Assembly: GCF_009856445.1 (NCBI RefSeq)
Contig: NZ_WMFA01000001.1
Coordinates: forward strand, 930,001 to 994,000
Origin: Halobacillus litoralis
GTDB taxonomy: Bacteria > Bacillota > Bacilli > Bacillales > Halobacillaceae
Direction: 5' to 3'
DNA: 64,000 nt
Shown here: piece by piece, positions 1 to 10,864 of the stretch
Position numbering within the stretch: position 1 is the first letter of the stretch
Layout: each line of letters starts with the position of its first letter
Translations under genes and position numbers: made by a program
Notes under the pieces: model-generated
What the model was told of the DNA's origin: nothing
Seen by the model: only the letters and a program-made list of their open reading frames with translations
Databases searched by the model: none

Positions 1-107
1 GCAGTACTTTTGAAATTGACGGCTTCGGTATGACCATCATCGCCGCTATAATCATATCTCTGATCAACCTTGTGTTGAACAGCTTAATCAAGGATATGAA
101 AAAATAA
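1..107 (+). CDS. yvlD: YvlD-like phage holin family 4 membrane protein, 3' end only
   Basis: Only the C-terminal about 34 codons are inside the window, in frame from base 3 to the TAA at 105-107. The peptide contains FEIDGFGMTIIAA followed by a hydrophobic run ending in LIKDMKK, the typical last membrane segment of the YvlD/phage holin family 4 group. In B. subtilis yvlD lies immediately upstream of hprK, which matches the next gene here. The role of the family in Bacillus is poorly defined: small membrane proteins, often linked to envelope stress operons. The assignment rests on the short C-terminus plus synteny. Confidence 0.7.
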   Translation, partial: STFEIDGFGMTIIAAIIISLINLVLNSLIKDMKK

Positions 108-117
108 CCCCCCCTTT

Positions 118-150
118 ACCGTATGAGTTTTCTCATACGGTATTTTTATT
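118..150 (+). terminator. Rho-independent terminator of yvlD-like gene
   Basis: A perfect 10-bp stem (ACCGTATGAG / CTCATACGGT) with a TTTT loop is followed by ATTTTTATT, ten bases after the stop codon. Confidence 0.85.
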
Positions 151-266
151 GCATCCCTTACCTCACAAACGGTCCCGATTGAGGAAGACTCAGGTTCGAG
201 ATGTTCGTGTGATTCTAGGGGCTCCGGGAAAAGATTCGTCTTGCTCCATCGTCCAGACACTCGCGT

Positions 267-321
267 CATAAGCAGAACAGCAAAGGAATGAAAAACTCAT
301 TCCTTTGCTGTTCTGCTTATG
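267..321. repeat. Perfect 25-bp inverted repeat with 5-nt loop
   Basis: Bases 267-291 are the exact reverse complement of 297-321, separated by AAAAC. There is no T-run on either side, so it is not a standard terminator. An outer GACAC (256-260) / GTGTC (327-331) extends the pairing imperfectly. It interrupts the repeat copy at 184-632. Confidence 0.85.
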
Positions 322-423
322 CCAGTCGTGTCTACCAGGACGATTCCGCATTTGAAAGCTTTCCATGGGGCGGGCGGTGAGCCTCCTCAGGCTATGCCTT
401 CCGGGGTCTCACCTGTCCCACAC

Positions 424-580
424 ATCCTTTTGGTTATCCGGTTCCAGCGCCTAGTGAGACTTCCCTCGCTTCTGTACGATAAGTCAACATCGAATCGGTA
501 CGCTCGCCGTGTTTCCTTTATCTCCGCCAGCTCAGTCCAGTCTATACGCCGCTGATCAAGGCACCTCCACACTAAAGGAT
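424..580. repeat. Second intergenic repeat-like insert bounded by ATCCTTT/AAAGGAT
   Basis: This about 157-bp segment separates two pieces of repeat copy 1 and is bounded by 7-bp inverted ends, ATCCTTT (424-430) and AAAGGAT (574-580). Its GGTTCCAGCGCCTAG core resembles an intergenic repeat I associate with other Bacillaceae genomes. That resemblance is from memory and unverified. No second copy is in this window. Confidence 0.45.
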
Positions 581-826
581 AGGAGTCTCACCGTTTCCCT
601 CCGCCCCTTTACCTTATAAGTGTCTCGAAACCTTACTAAAGGGGCAGCTTAAATGGTAGCGGGAAATGGGTGATTAGAACACTTGTATTAATAAGTAAGG
701 TTTCAATTCTTATCCCCTAGGCGCGGATATAGTGCGTTGTATCAAACATATGCGTATGCTAAACGTCAAGGGGGTAGAGTTTATATCATTCACTTCTCAT
801 AACCATACAAGATGATTTTTTAAATA

Positions 827-1036
827 GTGGTTTCGAGACTCTGATATAGCAAAGGGGCGGAGGGGAATGGCGAGACTCCTGCGGGAAAAGAGTGCTAGGT
901 GAGACCCCGCAAGGCGTAAGCCTGAGGAGGCTCATCGCGCTCCCGCGGAAAGCGAGTTATTCCCCGCAGCCCCATCCACTCAACAAAAGTCTCGATACCA
1001 CAATTCTGCCAGATAGTTGAATAACTCCGCTATGAT
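827..1036 (-). repeat. Dispersed palindromic repeat, copy 2
   Basis: It runs from GTGGTTTCGAGACT through AAAGGGGCGGAGGGGAATGG, GGTGAGACCCCGC, GAGGAGGCTCATC and CCGCGGAAAGCGAG to AGTCTCGATACC and the flank CCACAATTCTGCCAGATAG. It matches the right half of the 11218-11417 copy base for base over long stretches. The inner arms (GGAATGGCGAGACTCCTGCG and the complement of CGCGGAAAGCGAGTTATTCC) can pair into a long imperfect hairpin. Orientation is given relative to copy 7 (45164-45420). Bases 633-826, between copies 1 and 2, hold no gene; only an 11-bp inverted pair, GAAACCTTACT (627-637) / AGTAAGGTTTC (694-704), was noted. Confidence 0.8.
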
Positions 1037-1100
1037 AAGGGAGGAGCACTTAAGGGAAATACTGCTAAAAAACCTCCCTATCCAAGATTTATTGAAAACA

Positions 1101-1109
1101 TGCTACAAT
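1101..1109 (+). promoter_or_regulatory. Extended -10 promoter element for hprK
   Basis: TGC-TACAAT lies 38 bases upstream of the hprK start, with no convincing -35. It is typical of extended -10 promoters. Confidence 0.45.
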
Positions 1110-1147
1110 AGGGGACAGTGATTGATGAAAGAGGAGGTTGATGGACA

Positions 1148-2080
1148 ATGAGCAAGGTCCGTACACAAGATTTGTTAGAACAATTTGCACTTGAACTCGT
1201 TGCCGGTGCTGACGGCGTCCACCGTGAAATACATATGAGTGATATTTCTCGTCCTGGCGTAGAAATGACAGGGTATTTCAAGTTTTATCCGAAAGATCGC
1301 CTGCAGCTGCTCGGTAAGACAGAACTCTCTTACTTTAATGAACTGGCAAAAGAACAAAGAAGAGAGCGAGCGGAAAAGCTTTGTACAGATGTGACACCTG
1401 GAATTGTTATTACCCGGGGAATGGATATCCCTGATGAACTTAGTGAAGCAGCCAATGAGGCGGGCGTTCCACTCATGTTGTCCCCATATAAAACGACGAG
1501 AGTGATTAGTCGGCTGACGAATTATTTGGAATCCAAGTTTGCTCCGTTTACGGCCATCCATGGTGTGCTTGTCGACATTTACGGAATTGGTGTGTTGATC
1601 ACCGGTCAAAGTGGTGTCGGTAAAAGTGAGACAGCCCTAGAGCTTGTGAAGCGCGGGCATCGTCTTGTGGCTGATGATAGTGTGGAGATTCGACAAGAGG
1701 ATTATGATACATTAATCGGAAACAGCCCTCCGCTGATTGAGCACCTGTTGGAAATTCGTGGACTGGGCATTATCAATGTGATGACATTGTTCGGTGCGGG
1801 TGCTGTTCGAAGCTATAAACGGATCACACTCGTCATCAACCTTGAATTGTGGGAAAAGAACAAACAATACGACCGTCTTGGTTTGGAAGAAGAAACGATG
1901 AAGATCATGGATGTTCAAGTTCCGAAAGCAACGATTCCTGTTCGTCCTGGTCGTAACCTTGCCGTCATTATTGAAGTGGCTGCGATGAACTTCCGTTTGA
2001 AACGCATGGGCGTCAATGCTGCTGAAGAATTTTCAGAGCGTCTGACAAAAGTCATCGATCAAGACCAAACGCAAGAATAA
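1148..2080 (+). CDS. hprK: HPr kinase/phosphorylase HprK
   Basis: A bifunctional enzyme that phosphorylates Ser46 of HPr and Crh using ATP or PPi and reverses the reaction with phosphate, so it sets CcpA-dependent catabolite repression. The 310-residue length equals that of the B. subtilis protein. Walker A is GQSGVGKS at 153-160, the catalytic His is at 139 in IHG, and the HprK signature [11 protein letters not shown] is at 201-211. The first Walker position after Gly is Gln where B. subtilis has Asp, a tolerated variable site. AGGAGG at 1132-1137 precedes the ATG. Both substrates, HPr (40596-40862) and Crh (27820-28074), are encoded in this window. It is the first gene of an operon with lgt, yvoD and ppaX. 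Confidence 0.97.
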   Translation: MSKVRTQDLLEQFALELVAGADGVHREIHMSDISRPGVEMTGYFKFYPKDRLQLLGKTELSYFNELAKEQRRERAEKLCTDVTPGIVITRGMDIPDELSEAANEAGVPLMLSPYKTTRVISRLTNYLESKFAPFTAIHGVLVDIYGIGVLITGQSGVGKSETALELVKRGHRLVADDSVEIRQEDYDTLIGNSPPLIEHLLEIRGLGIINVMTLFGAGAVRSYKRITLVINLELWEKNKQYDRLGLEEETMKIMDVQVPKATIPVRPGRNLAVIIEVAAMNFRLKRMGVNAAEEFSERLTKVIDQDQTQE

Positions 2081-2095
2081 AGGAGGGAACCGCTG

Positions 2096-2929
2096 ATGAC
2101 ATGTACACCTGAACCGTTGAACCCGGTCTTCCTCCAATTAGGTCCGCTTTCGATTTACTGGTATGGCTTGATTATTGCCACAGGAGCTTTTCTGGGGCTT
2201 TGGATTGCTACACGAGAGACAGAACGTCTCGGTTTGAAAAAAGACTATATGGTCGATATCGTTGTATTTGCAATTCCGGCAGCCATCGTGTGTGCCAGGA
2301 TTTATTATGTCATTTTCGAATGGGATCGTTACGTTGGTGGACCATGGTGGAAAGTTTTTGCCGTGTGGGAAGGCGGAATCGCCATTCACGGGGCACTGAT
2401 TGGTTCCGTGCTGACTGCCTATATTTATACGAAAATTAAAGGATTGTCCTTCTGGATGATGGCGGATATAGCTGCGCCGAGTATTATTCTCGGACAGGCG
2501 ATTGGACGCTGGGGAAACTTTATGAACCAGGAAGCCCACGGCGGCCCGGTATCCGAATCATTTTATAATAACTTTATGCAGTATTTGCCCGGGTTCATCA
2601 ACCAGCAAATGTGCATCGATGGTACAGTCTATCATCCGACATTCTTATATGAATCTGTGTGGAACATCATCGGATTTGTTTTGCTGTTAGTGTTGCGCCA
2701 CAAATTTAATCCACGTCGTGGAGAAGTGTTCTTAAGTTATGTCATCTGGTATTCTGTCGGACGTTTCTTTGTTGAGGGCATGAGAACAGACAGCCTTTAT
2801 CTATTCGGTGAGATTCGTACAGCACAATTTATCTCCATCGTGCTTGTCATTGGTGCGGTTATTGCGATTATTTACCGGAGAAAGAATGGCATGGCGAATA
2901 AATATTATAACGGAAAGAAAGTAAAATAA
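2096..2929 (+). CDS. lgt: Prolipoprotein diacylglyceryl transferase Lgt
   Basis: An integral membrane enzyme that moves diacylglyceryl from phosphatidylglycerol to the lipobox Cys of prelipoproteins. The Lgt signature [14 protein letters not shown] is at residues 137-150, with the essential HGALIG at 98-103. Several hydrophobic segments fit the seven-helix fold. Length is 277 residues, usual for Bacillus. It starts 15 bases after hprK with AAGGAGGGAA upstream, so it is co-transcribed. The hprK-lgt pairing is conserved in Bacillaceae. Confidence 0.96.
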   Translation: MTCTPEPLNPVFLQLGPLSIYWYGLIIATGAFLGLWIATRETERLGLKKDYMVDIVVFAIPAAIVCARIYYVIFEWDRYVGGPWWKVFAVWEGGIAIHGALIGSVLTAYIYTKIKGLSFWMMADIAAPSIILGQAIGRWGNFMNQEAHGGPVSESFYNNFMQYLPGFINQQMCIDGTVYHPTFLYESVWNIIGFVLLLVLRHKFNPRRGEVFLSYVIWYSVGRFFVEGMRTDSLYLFGEIRTAQFISIVLVIGAVIAIIYRRKNGMANKYYNGKKVK

Positions 2930-2942
2930 GGGAGCAGGTAGC

Positions 2943-3899
2943 ATGAAAGGGATTCTAAAGCGTGGAAGTAAAAAGGGACTGGAGTTGACGTGGACGCTCG
3001 GAAAAGTCATTTTTCCCGTAACGTTAATTGTCACAATCCTTCAGTATACGCCGGTTCTCCCTTGGGTTATGGAAAAGTTGGAACCTTTGATGGGGTGGCT
3101 TGGACTTTCCGGTGAAGCTGCTGTTCCTCTTGTTTTAGGTAACTTTCTAAATCTTTACGCGGGCATTGCGGCCATCATCTCTTTTCAGTTTACGGTAAAA
3201 GAAGTGTTCATCCTTGCCGTGATGCTTTCCTTTTCCCATAACTTATTGATTGAATCGACGGTGGCTAAAAGGGTAGGCGTGAGCTGGTGGTTTGTAGCTG
3301 GCGTCCGCTTAAGTCTCGCTTTGGTTTCCGCCGCCATCATTAATGTTTTTTGGAAAGGCGGAGGAGAAACGGCGAAATATGGATTTGCTCCCGAGAAGAC
3401 AGTCGATCCGAATGGATGGTCAGAGATTATTTTCCAAGGCGTACAGACCGCCTTCATGGGAATTGTGCAGCTGGCGTTGATTGTCATTCCATTAATGATT
3501 TTCATGCAGTATTTACGTGAAAGAGGCTGGCTTGACCGCTTTTCAGGCTGGGTCGCTCCTGCGACTAGATTTCTTGGGATGGAACGCAACACATCGATGA
3601 CCCTGGTTGCAGGACTGACGATTGGGCTCGCTTACGGTGCCGGCTTAATGATTCAGGCTGTGGAAGAGGACGGCGTTTCAAAAAAAGATATGTACTTAGC
3701 CATTCTCTTTCTTGTTTCCTGTCACGCGGTCGTTGAGGATACACTGATTTTCATTCCGCTCGGTATTCCTGTATGGCCGCTGCTTTTGATCCGTCTATTG
3801 ACGGCGATTGTGTTAACCGCTGCCGTCGGCTTCGTTTGGAACAGACTACAACAGAAAAGAAAGGACCCATCCAATGAGCATACGTACCATTCTCTTTGA
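2943..3899 (+). CDS. yvoD: Nucleoside-recognition (GATE) domain membrane protein, YvoD-like
   Basis: A 318-residue polytopic membrane protein with about eight hydrophobic segments. It carries two Gate-type repeats typical of the nucleoside-recognition family, around residues 40-140 and 170-300. The substrate is unknown; the family name does not prove nucleoside transport. It has the same position and size as B. subtilis YvoD, between lgt and ppaX. Its last 26 bases overlap the start of ppaX, which suggests translational coupling. Confidence 0.8.
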   Translation: MKGILKRGSKKGLELTWTLGKVIFPVTLIVTILQYTPVLPWVMEKLEPLMGWLGLSGEAAVPLVLGNFLNLYAGIAAIISFQFTVKEVFILAVMLSFSHNLLIESTVAKRVGVSWWFVAGVRLSLALVSAAIINVFWKGGGETAKYGFAPEKTVDPNGWSEIIFQGVQTAFMGIVQLALIVIPLMIFMQYLRERGWLDRFSGWVAPATRFLGMERNTSMTLVAGLTIGLAYGAGLMIQAVEEDGVSKKDMYLAILFLVSCHAVVEDTLIFIPLGIPVWPLLLIRLLTAIVLTAAVGFVWNRLQQKRKDPSNEHTYHSL

Positions 3900-4512
3900 T
3901 TTAGATGGAACATTGATTGATACCAACGAATTGATCATCGCTTCCTTTACCCATACGATTGAACAATATTCTGATCGTTCTTATGACCGTGAAGAAATTC
4001 TCGACTTTATCGGCCCGCCTTTACGGGAGAGCCTGCACAAAGTGAACCCTGACAAAGTGGAAGAAATGGTCGAGACCTATCGCAAACATAACATTGAAAA
4101 CCATAATCGTTACGTGAAAGCCTACGAGGGCGTTGTGGAAACGATTGAGACGCTGAAGGATCAAGGTTACAAATTAGGTATTGTGACAACCAAAATGAGG
4201 AATACCGTTCATATGGGACTTGAACTGACAAACTTGGACGGATTATTCGAAACAATCATTACATTGGATGATGTGACGAATGCGAAACCTCATCCGGAGC
4301 CGATTGTGAAGGCTTTAAACCAATTGGATTCGCAGGCATCGGAAGCGATGATGGTCGGAGACAATACGCATGATATTGAAGCAGGGCAGAATGCCGGAAC
4401 GAAAACGGCCGGGGTCGCCTGGACGGTTAAAGGTAGAAAAGTACTCGATGACTTGAATCCTGATTACATGCTTGATAATATGCGCGATCTATTAAAAATC
4501 ACAGGAGGATGA
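3874..4512 (+). CDS. ppaX: Pyrophosphatase PpaX (HAD superfamily)
   Basis: Hydrolyses pyrophosphate made by HprK during HPr-Ser-P dephosphorylation. This 212-residue protein has the HAD nucleophile motif DLDGTLIDT (Asp9, Asp11), a motif II Thr in GIVTTK, a motif III Lys in NAKPHPEP and motif IV MVGDNTHDIEAG. The 26-base overlap with yvoD and the operon with hprK support this role over a general phosphoglycolate phosphatase, which shares the fold. Confidence 0.93.
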   Translation: MSIRTILFDLDGTLIDTNELIIASFTHTIEQYSDRSYDREEILDFIGPPLRESLHKVNPDKVEEMVETYRKHNIENHNRYVKAYEGVVETIETLKDQGYKLGIVTTKMRNTVHMGLELTNLDGLFETIITLDDVTNAKPHPEPIVKALNQLDSQASEAMMVGDNTHDIEAGQNAGTKTAGVAWTVKGRKVLDDLNPDYMLDNMRDLLKITGG

Positions 4513-4516
4513 CTCT

Positions 4517-5038
4517 ATGAGGAAAACGGAACGCTATCCAGTCAAAGGAGCCAATTCACTTTGGCACATTTATAAGACGGTCCCGTTTTTCAAAGTGGTC
4601 AAAAACTTCATCATTATACAAATGGCCCGGTACACCCCTTTTCTTTCTATGAAAAATTGGTTGTACCGGACTTTTCTCCATATGAAGGTCGGAGATCAAA
4701 CGGCTTTTGCCTTGATGGTTATGGTCGATATTATGTTTCCTGAAAAAATTATGATCGGGCGGAATTCGGTCATTGGTTACAACACCACAATTCTTGCTCA
4801 TGAATATTTGATTGAAGAGTACCGCCTCGGTAATGTTGTGATCGGGGATGAAGTTTTGATTGGAGCGAATACGACGATTCTTCCTGGTGTCACCATCGGC
4901 GACCGCGCCGTTGTTTCTGCTGGTACGCTGGTGCATAAAGATGTGCCCGCAGGTGCTTTCGTCGGAGGAAACCCGATGCAGCTCATCTATACGAAAGAAC
5001 AGATGGAAGAACGGACACAGAACGGGGGAGAAAAATGA
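4517..5038 (+). CDS. yvoF: Hexapeptide-repeat acyltransferase, YvoF-like
   Basis: A 173-residue protein with left-handed beta-helix hexapeptide repeats. Examples are IMIGRNSVIG, NVVIGDEVLIG, NTTILPGVTIGDRAVV and the closing VGGNPMQ typical of acetyltransferases. The acceptor is unknown. It corresponds by position to B. subtilis yvoF, downstream of ppaX. It starts 4 bases after ppaX, with AGGAGG overlapping the ppaX end, and overlaps glpP by 4 bases (ATGA). Confidence 0.82.
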   Translation: MRKTERYPVKGANSLWHIYKTVPFFKVVKNFIIIQMARYTPFLSMKNWLYRTFLHMKVGDQTAFALMVMVDIMFPEKIMIGRNSVIGYNTTILAHEYLIEEYRLGNVVIGDEVLIGANTTILPGVTIGDRAVVSAGTLVHKDVPAGAFVGGNPMQLIYTKEQMEERTQNGGEK

Positions 5039-5595
5039 CGTTGACACAGTCGGTTCTGCCTGCAGTAAAGAAAATCAAAGAATTTGAAGCTTTGTTGGAG
5101 AGTGAAACCGATTATATCATCCTTTTGGAAAGCCGGTTGGGTCTTTTACGAAAACTTGTCAAAATCGGGCAGAAAGCTGGAAAAAAAGTTTTTGTGCATG
5201 TAGACTTGATTCAAGGTTTGAAAGCGGATGATTATGGCATGGAATACATAGGGCAGGAAGTGAAGCCGGATGGGGTCATTTCTACGAGAGCTCATGTCAT
5301 TCAGCAGGCAAAAAAGTATCATCTTATTTCTGTGCAGCGGTTGTTTTTAATAGACAGTCAGGCGATTGAACATAATGTGAAGATCATCCGTAAAACGGCT
5401 CCCGATTTTGTTGAAGTTTTACCAGGGGTCTTACCGGGAATGATAAAAGAGATCAAGGAGCATATCGGCATTCCTGTCATTGCAGGAGGCTTGATTCGTT
5501 CTATGGAAGAAGTGGATCAAGCGCTTGCTTCGGGTGCTTCTGCAGTCTCTACTTCACGTTCTGAATTATGGCGTTTTAACAGCGAGAATACATAA
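5035..5595 (+). CDS. glpP: Glycerol uptake operon antiterminator GlpP
   Basis: An RNA-binding antiterminator activated by glycerol-3-phosphate. It prevents termination in the glpF and glpD leaders. The 186-residue sequence has a TIM-barrel-like pattern with conserved IPVIAGGLI and SGASAVSTS near the C-terminus, which form the phosphate-binding end. It is next to glpF, and leader terminators lie at 5621-5661 and 8082-8138, as expected. The ATGA overlap with the upstream gene means it may be expressed from the hprK operon. Confidence 0.94.
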   Translation: MTLTQSVLPAVKKIKEFEALLESETDYIILLESRLGLLRKLVKIGQKAGKKVFVHVDLIQGLKADDYGMEYIGQEVKPDGVISTRAHVIQQAKKYHLISVQRLFLIDSQAIEHNVKIIRKTAPDFVEVLPGVLPGMIKEIKEHIGIPVIAGGLIRSMEEVDQALASGASAVSTSRSELWRFNSENT

Positions 5596-5620
5596 CACCT
5601 TTCGTGAAGAGGCTGACGAT

Positions 5621-5661
5621 CCACACAATAATTAGATCATACTAATGTTGTGTGGTTTTTT
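5621..5661 (+). terminator. Leader terminator of glpFK, likely GlpP target
   Basis: CCACACAA (5621-5628) pairs with TTGTGTGG (5648-5655), and an inner ATTAG/CTAAT extends the hairpin. A run of T follows. It lies between glpP and glpF, where GlpP antitermination acts in B. subtilis. Confidence 0.85.
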
Positions 5662-5698
5662 GTACGTCAATCGTGGTACACAGAAAGGAGATCACAGC

Positions 5699-8013
<2,315 letters not shown>

Positions 8014-8017
8014 TTCC

Positions 8018-8045
8018 TTGAAAACATCTCCCTCTCTGATATAAT
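8018..8045 (+). promoter_or_regulatory. Sigma-A promoter of glpD
   Basis: TTGAAA (8018-8023), a 16-base spacer and a perfect TATAAT (8040-8045), just after glpK. The transcript start would lie about 30 bases before the leader terminator. Confidence 0.8.
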
Positions 8046-8081
8046 GAAGCTATAAGTTAATGATAACGGTCGGAGATACGG

Positions 8082-8138
8082 AGAGACCACGAAGCTTTAT
8101 GCAATCCGCATAAGTGTTTTCGTGGTCTCTTTTTTTTA
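8082..8138 (+). terminator. Leader terminator of glpD, likely GlpP target
   Basis: AGAGACCACGAA (8082-8093) pairs with TTCGTGGTCTCT (8119-8130), with an inner TTATGC/GCATAA stem. Eight T follow. It lies between the promoter and the glpD start, the known layout of GlpP-controlled antitermination. Confidence 0.88.
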
Positions 8139-8246
8139 TGTTTTGAATGGGCACTCGATGAGCAATCCGACACATATTCTTTGCTGAAAAAGGGAATACC
8201 CGTATCAGACCATGAATTTGAAGACAACGGAAGAAGGAGAGATAGT

Positions 8247-9914
8247 ATGCAATCATTTTCTAGTTACGAAAGACAAGATCAGTTTAACCGTTTAACTCAG
8301 GAAGAATGGGATGTCCTCGTTATAGGTGGAGGAATCACAGGTTCTGGAATCGCTCTCGATGCTGCGAGCCGTGGCATGAAAACAGCAGTCGTCGAAATGC
8401 AGGATTATGCAGCGGGTACGTCCAGTCGTTCCACAAAATTGGTGCACGGCGGTTTAAGATACTTAAAACAGTTCGAAGTGAAAATGGTCGCCGAGGTAGG
8501 GAAAGAAAGAGAAATCGTTTATGAAAATGGCCCCCATGTGACGACACCTGAATGGATGATGCTACCATTCCATGAAGGCGGAAACTTTGGACCGTTTTCT
8601 ACAAATGTCGGACTTCGCGTATATGACTACCTTGCCGGCGTGAAAAAATCGGAGCGTCGAACGATGATGAGCGCAGAAGAAGCCCTTGAACGTGAACCAC
8701 TTGTGAAAAAAGAAGGATTGAAAGGCGCAGGGTACTATGTAGAATATAAAACCGATGACGCGCGTCTTACACTTGAAGTGATGAAAAAAGCCGTAGAGTT
8801 CGGTGCATGTTCTACGAACTACGCAAGGGTCGTAGACTTCATTTACGATGACAATGGATCTATGGTTGGAGCGAAAGTAGAAGATACCGTTTCAGGTGAG
8901 CAGTATCATGTCAAAGCGAAAAAAATCATCAATGCAGGTGGGCCGTGGGTCGATGAATTGCGTGAAATCGATGGCTCTAAAAAAGGGAAAACCCTGCAGC
9001 TCACGAAAGGCGTCCACCTCGTTTTCGATCAATCGGTCTTTCCTTTAAGACAGGCGATCTATTTTGATAGTCCGGACGGTCGCATGATCTTCGCCATTCC
9101 ACGTGACGGCAAAACTTATGTCGGTACGACAGATACGACGTATGATCAGGAAATCGCTCATCCCACAATGACGGAAGATGATCGTGATTATATTCTTGAT
9201 GCGATGAAGACGATGTTCCCAACAGTTGATGTCACAGCAGACGATGTAGAATCAAGCTGGGCAGGACTGCGTCCACTGGTCCACGAAGAAGGGAAAGATC
9301 CGTCTGAGATTTCTCGGAAAGACGAAATCTTCGTTTCAGACTCTGGGTTGATTTCCATGGCTGGTGGAAAACTTACAGGATATCGTAAAATGGCACAAAC
9401 GGCCGTCGATCTTGTTCGTGATCAATTGATGGAAGAGCAGGGCATTCGTTATTCAGACTCTGAAACGAAAAACATGCCGATCTCTGGTGGCGATGTCGGA
9501 GGTTCCAAAGGGTTCAAGAAATATAAAGAAGAGCGCGTTCAAATCGGTGAATCTCTGGGAGTGACGAAAGAAGACGCAGAAAAATTGATCCAGCTCTATG
9601 GTTCAAATGTCGACAAAGTCTTCAACAACTTCAAGGACCGTAAAGAAGAAGCAGCACAGGAAGGGGTGGACCCCGTGGTCTTTGCCCAGCTCGTGTATGC
9701 ATTAGAAGACGAAATGACGTACAAGCCTGTGGATTTCTTTATTCGCCGAACAGCAGCCTTATTCTTTAACATTCAATGGGTACGTGATCATAAAACATCC
9801 GTCATCAATTATATGGCGAAAGCCTTGAATTACAGTGAACAGCAAAAGCAAGAATACACGGAAGAGCTTGATCAATTATTAGAAGAAGCTGTCACACCTA
9901 TTGAATACGTATAA
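8247..9914 (+). CDS. glpD: Aerobic glycerol-3-phosphate dehydrogenase GlpD
   Basis: A membrane-associated flavoenzyme that oxidises glycerol-3-phosphate to dihydroxyacetone phosphate. The FAD-binding motif DVLVIGGGITGSGIALDAA is near residue 24. SSRSTKLVHGGLRYL and the C-terminal helical DAO domain are conserved. The ATG at 8247 follows AAGGAGA and gives 555 residues, the B. subtilis length. An earlier in-frame start at 8181 lies near the leader hairpin with no ribosome site. Confidence 0.96.
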   Translation: MQSFSSYERQDQFNRLTQEEWDVLVIGGGITGSGIALDAASRGMKTAVVEMQDYAAGTSSRSTKLVHGGLRYLKQFEVKMVAEVGKEREIVYENGPHVTTPEWMMLPFHEGGNFGPFSTNVGLRVYDYLAGVKKSERRTMMSAEEALEREPLVKKEGLKGAGYYVEYKTDDARLTLEVMKKAVEFGACSTNYARVVDFIYDDNGSMVGAKVEDTVSGEQYHVKAKKIINAGGPWVDELREIDGSKKGKTLQLTKGVHLVFDQSVFPLRQAIYFDSPDGRMIFAIPRDGKTYVGTTDTTYDQEIAHPTMTEDDRDYILDAMKTMFPTVDVTADDVESSWAGLRPLVHEEGKDPSEISRKDEIFVSDSGLISMAGGKLTGYRKMAQTAVDLVRDQLMEEQGIRYSDSETKNMPISGGDVGGSKGFKKYKEERVQIGESLGVTKEDAEKLIQLYGSNVDKVFNNFKDRKEEAAQEGVDPVVFAQLVYALEDEMTYKPVDFFIRRTAALFFNIQWVRDHKTSVINYMAKALNYSEQQKQEYTEELDQLLEEAVTPIEYV

Positions 9915-9919
9915 ATCAT

Positions 9920-9953
9920 AAAGACTTCTCCTCCACGGAGGAGTCTTTTTTTT
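9920..9953 (+). terminator. Terminator of glpD
   Basis: AAGACTTCTCCTCC pairs with GGAGGAGTCTT with a small bulge, and eight T follow. Confidence 0.82.
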
Positions 9954-10025
9954 ACATATTTTTGTAACTTTCATCGTTCTCATCCGTACTTATAATAAAG
10001 CTTCTTTTTTTAAGGAGGATCTAAG

Positions 10026-10844
10026 ATGTCGCTTGTTCAGAACATGATTTACCAAGATGCAAGAAGGCAACTACGGACTGGGACCCTTCTTTCATTCATA
10101 TCCATGGTTTTTATCCTTGGGATGGTCACCGTTAATCCGAGTAGTTTTATTATTTCTGTGGTTTATGCAGCGATTTTTGCCATCACGGGAGCTGCGCTTT
10201 TAAAAGGCGGTTATGCCGATCTTCAAAAATCCAAAACCGTATTGGATTTTGAATCGGATCGTACACAGGACTTATTAACAAGAGTACCCGCGCGTATGTA
10301 TATGGGGCAAAAAGCACTCAAATCCTTCCAAGCTGGATTATTTGATATGGAAGGTGAAAGTTACGGTGAAATCCAAGAAAAGATCCAATGGAAACATAAA
10401 ATTTTAACGATGTTTACAGCCATGTTTTCCTATGACCAGTTAAGACCAGCTGTGTACACATTTAAAAATCAGCGTGGTCAATCGCTCTACCAGATAGAAA
10501 AGAAGGGTGGTTTTCAGTGGAGAGGATATATCCAACGCAAAGATGGAGGGTATGTCGCTTATACGAAGCAAACAAAAAATAAAGGGACAGGCCAGCGCAT
10601 CACTCGTTATATAGAAATGGACCAATGCCGCTGGAGTGCAGAAGGCGATGACTTCATCGGACATTATAAAATCAAGGATCATGAAGGAAGAGTATGGGCT
10701 GTCATTAAAAGAGGGGCCATCCCCCGCGAAGCGGCCGAGCGTTTCGAAAAGATGCCTGGTTACTTGGTCGAATGGAACATCCGCGACAACATCCCAGCTT
10801 CTCTCCTCGCCTTCCTGTTCCTCCTCCAATCTAAAGAAAGATAA
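10026..10844 (+). CDS. Membrane-anchored protein of unknown function
   Basis: A 272-residue protein I do not recognise. Two hydrophobic segments are near the N-terminus (about residues 20-40 and 43-60), followed by a soluble domain. The middle has alternating beta-rich text such as YTFKNQRGQSLYQIEKKGG and HYKIKDHEGRVWAVIKRGA. This recalls tubby-like/LURP-one domains, but the resemblance is weak. A final short hydrophobic run lies near the C-terminus. AAGGAGG at 10012-10018 supports the ATG. TATAAT at 9991-9996 could be its -10. It is monocistronic: a glpD terminator lies upstream and a repeat block downstream. Confidence 0.75.
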   Translation: MSLVQNMIYQDARRQLRTGTLLSFISMVFILGMVTVNPSSFIISVVYAAIFAITGAALLKGGYADLQKSKTVLDFESDRTQDLLTRVPARMYMGQKALKSFQAGLFDMEGESYGEIQEKIQWKHKILTMFTAMFSYDQLRPAVYTFKNQRGQSLYQIEKKGGFQWRGYIQRKDGGYVAYTKQTKNKGTGQRITRYIEMDQCRWSAEGDDFIGHYKIKDHEGRVWAVIKRGAIPREAAERFEKMPGYLVEWNIRDNIPASLLAFLFLLQSKER

Positions 10845-10864
10845 TCATTTGCCTTACTAAAGAA

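Larger units (their letters stand above)
184..632 (+). repeat. Dispersed palindromic repeat, copy 1, interrupted by two other sequences
   Basis: The pieces match the consensus of the family seen at 45164-45420 and 56370-56922, in order. An end piece GAAGACTCAGGTTCGAGA with a CTAGGGGCTCCGGGAAAAG region lies at 184-245. A central GGTGAGCCTCCTC / GGGGTCTCACC piece lies at about 364-419. A GAGTCTCACC-CCTCCGCCCCTTTACC-TCTCGAAACC end lies at 583-632. Between them are a 25-bp hairpin (267-321) and an unrelated insert (about 424-580), so this copy looks split by later insertions. Short open frames here are not credible genes. Confidence 0.7.

Noticed and set aside
319-555. Open frame of 78 codons in repeat copy 1
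   Set aside because: It spans the hairpin arm and two unrelated repeat pieces and has no start signals or family resemblance.
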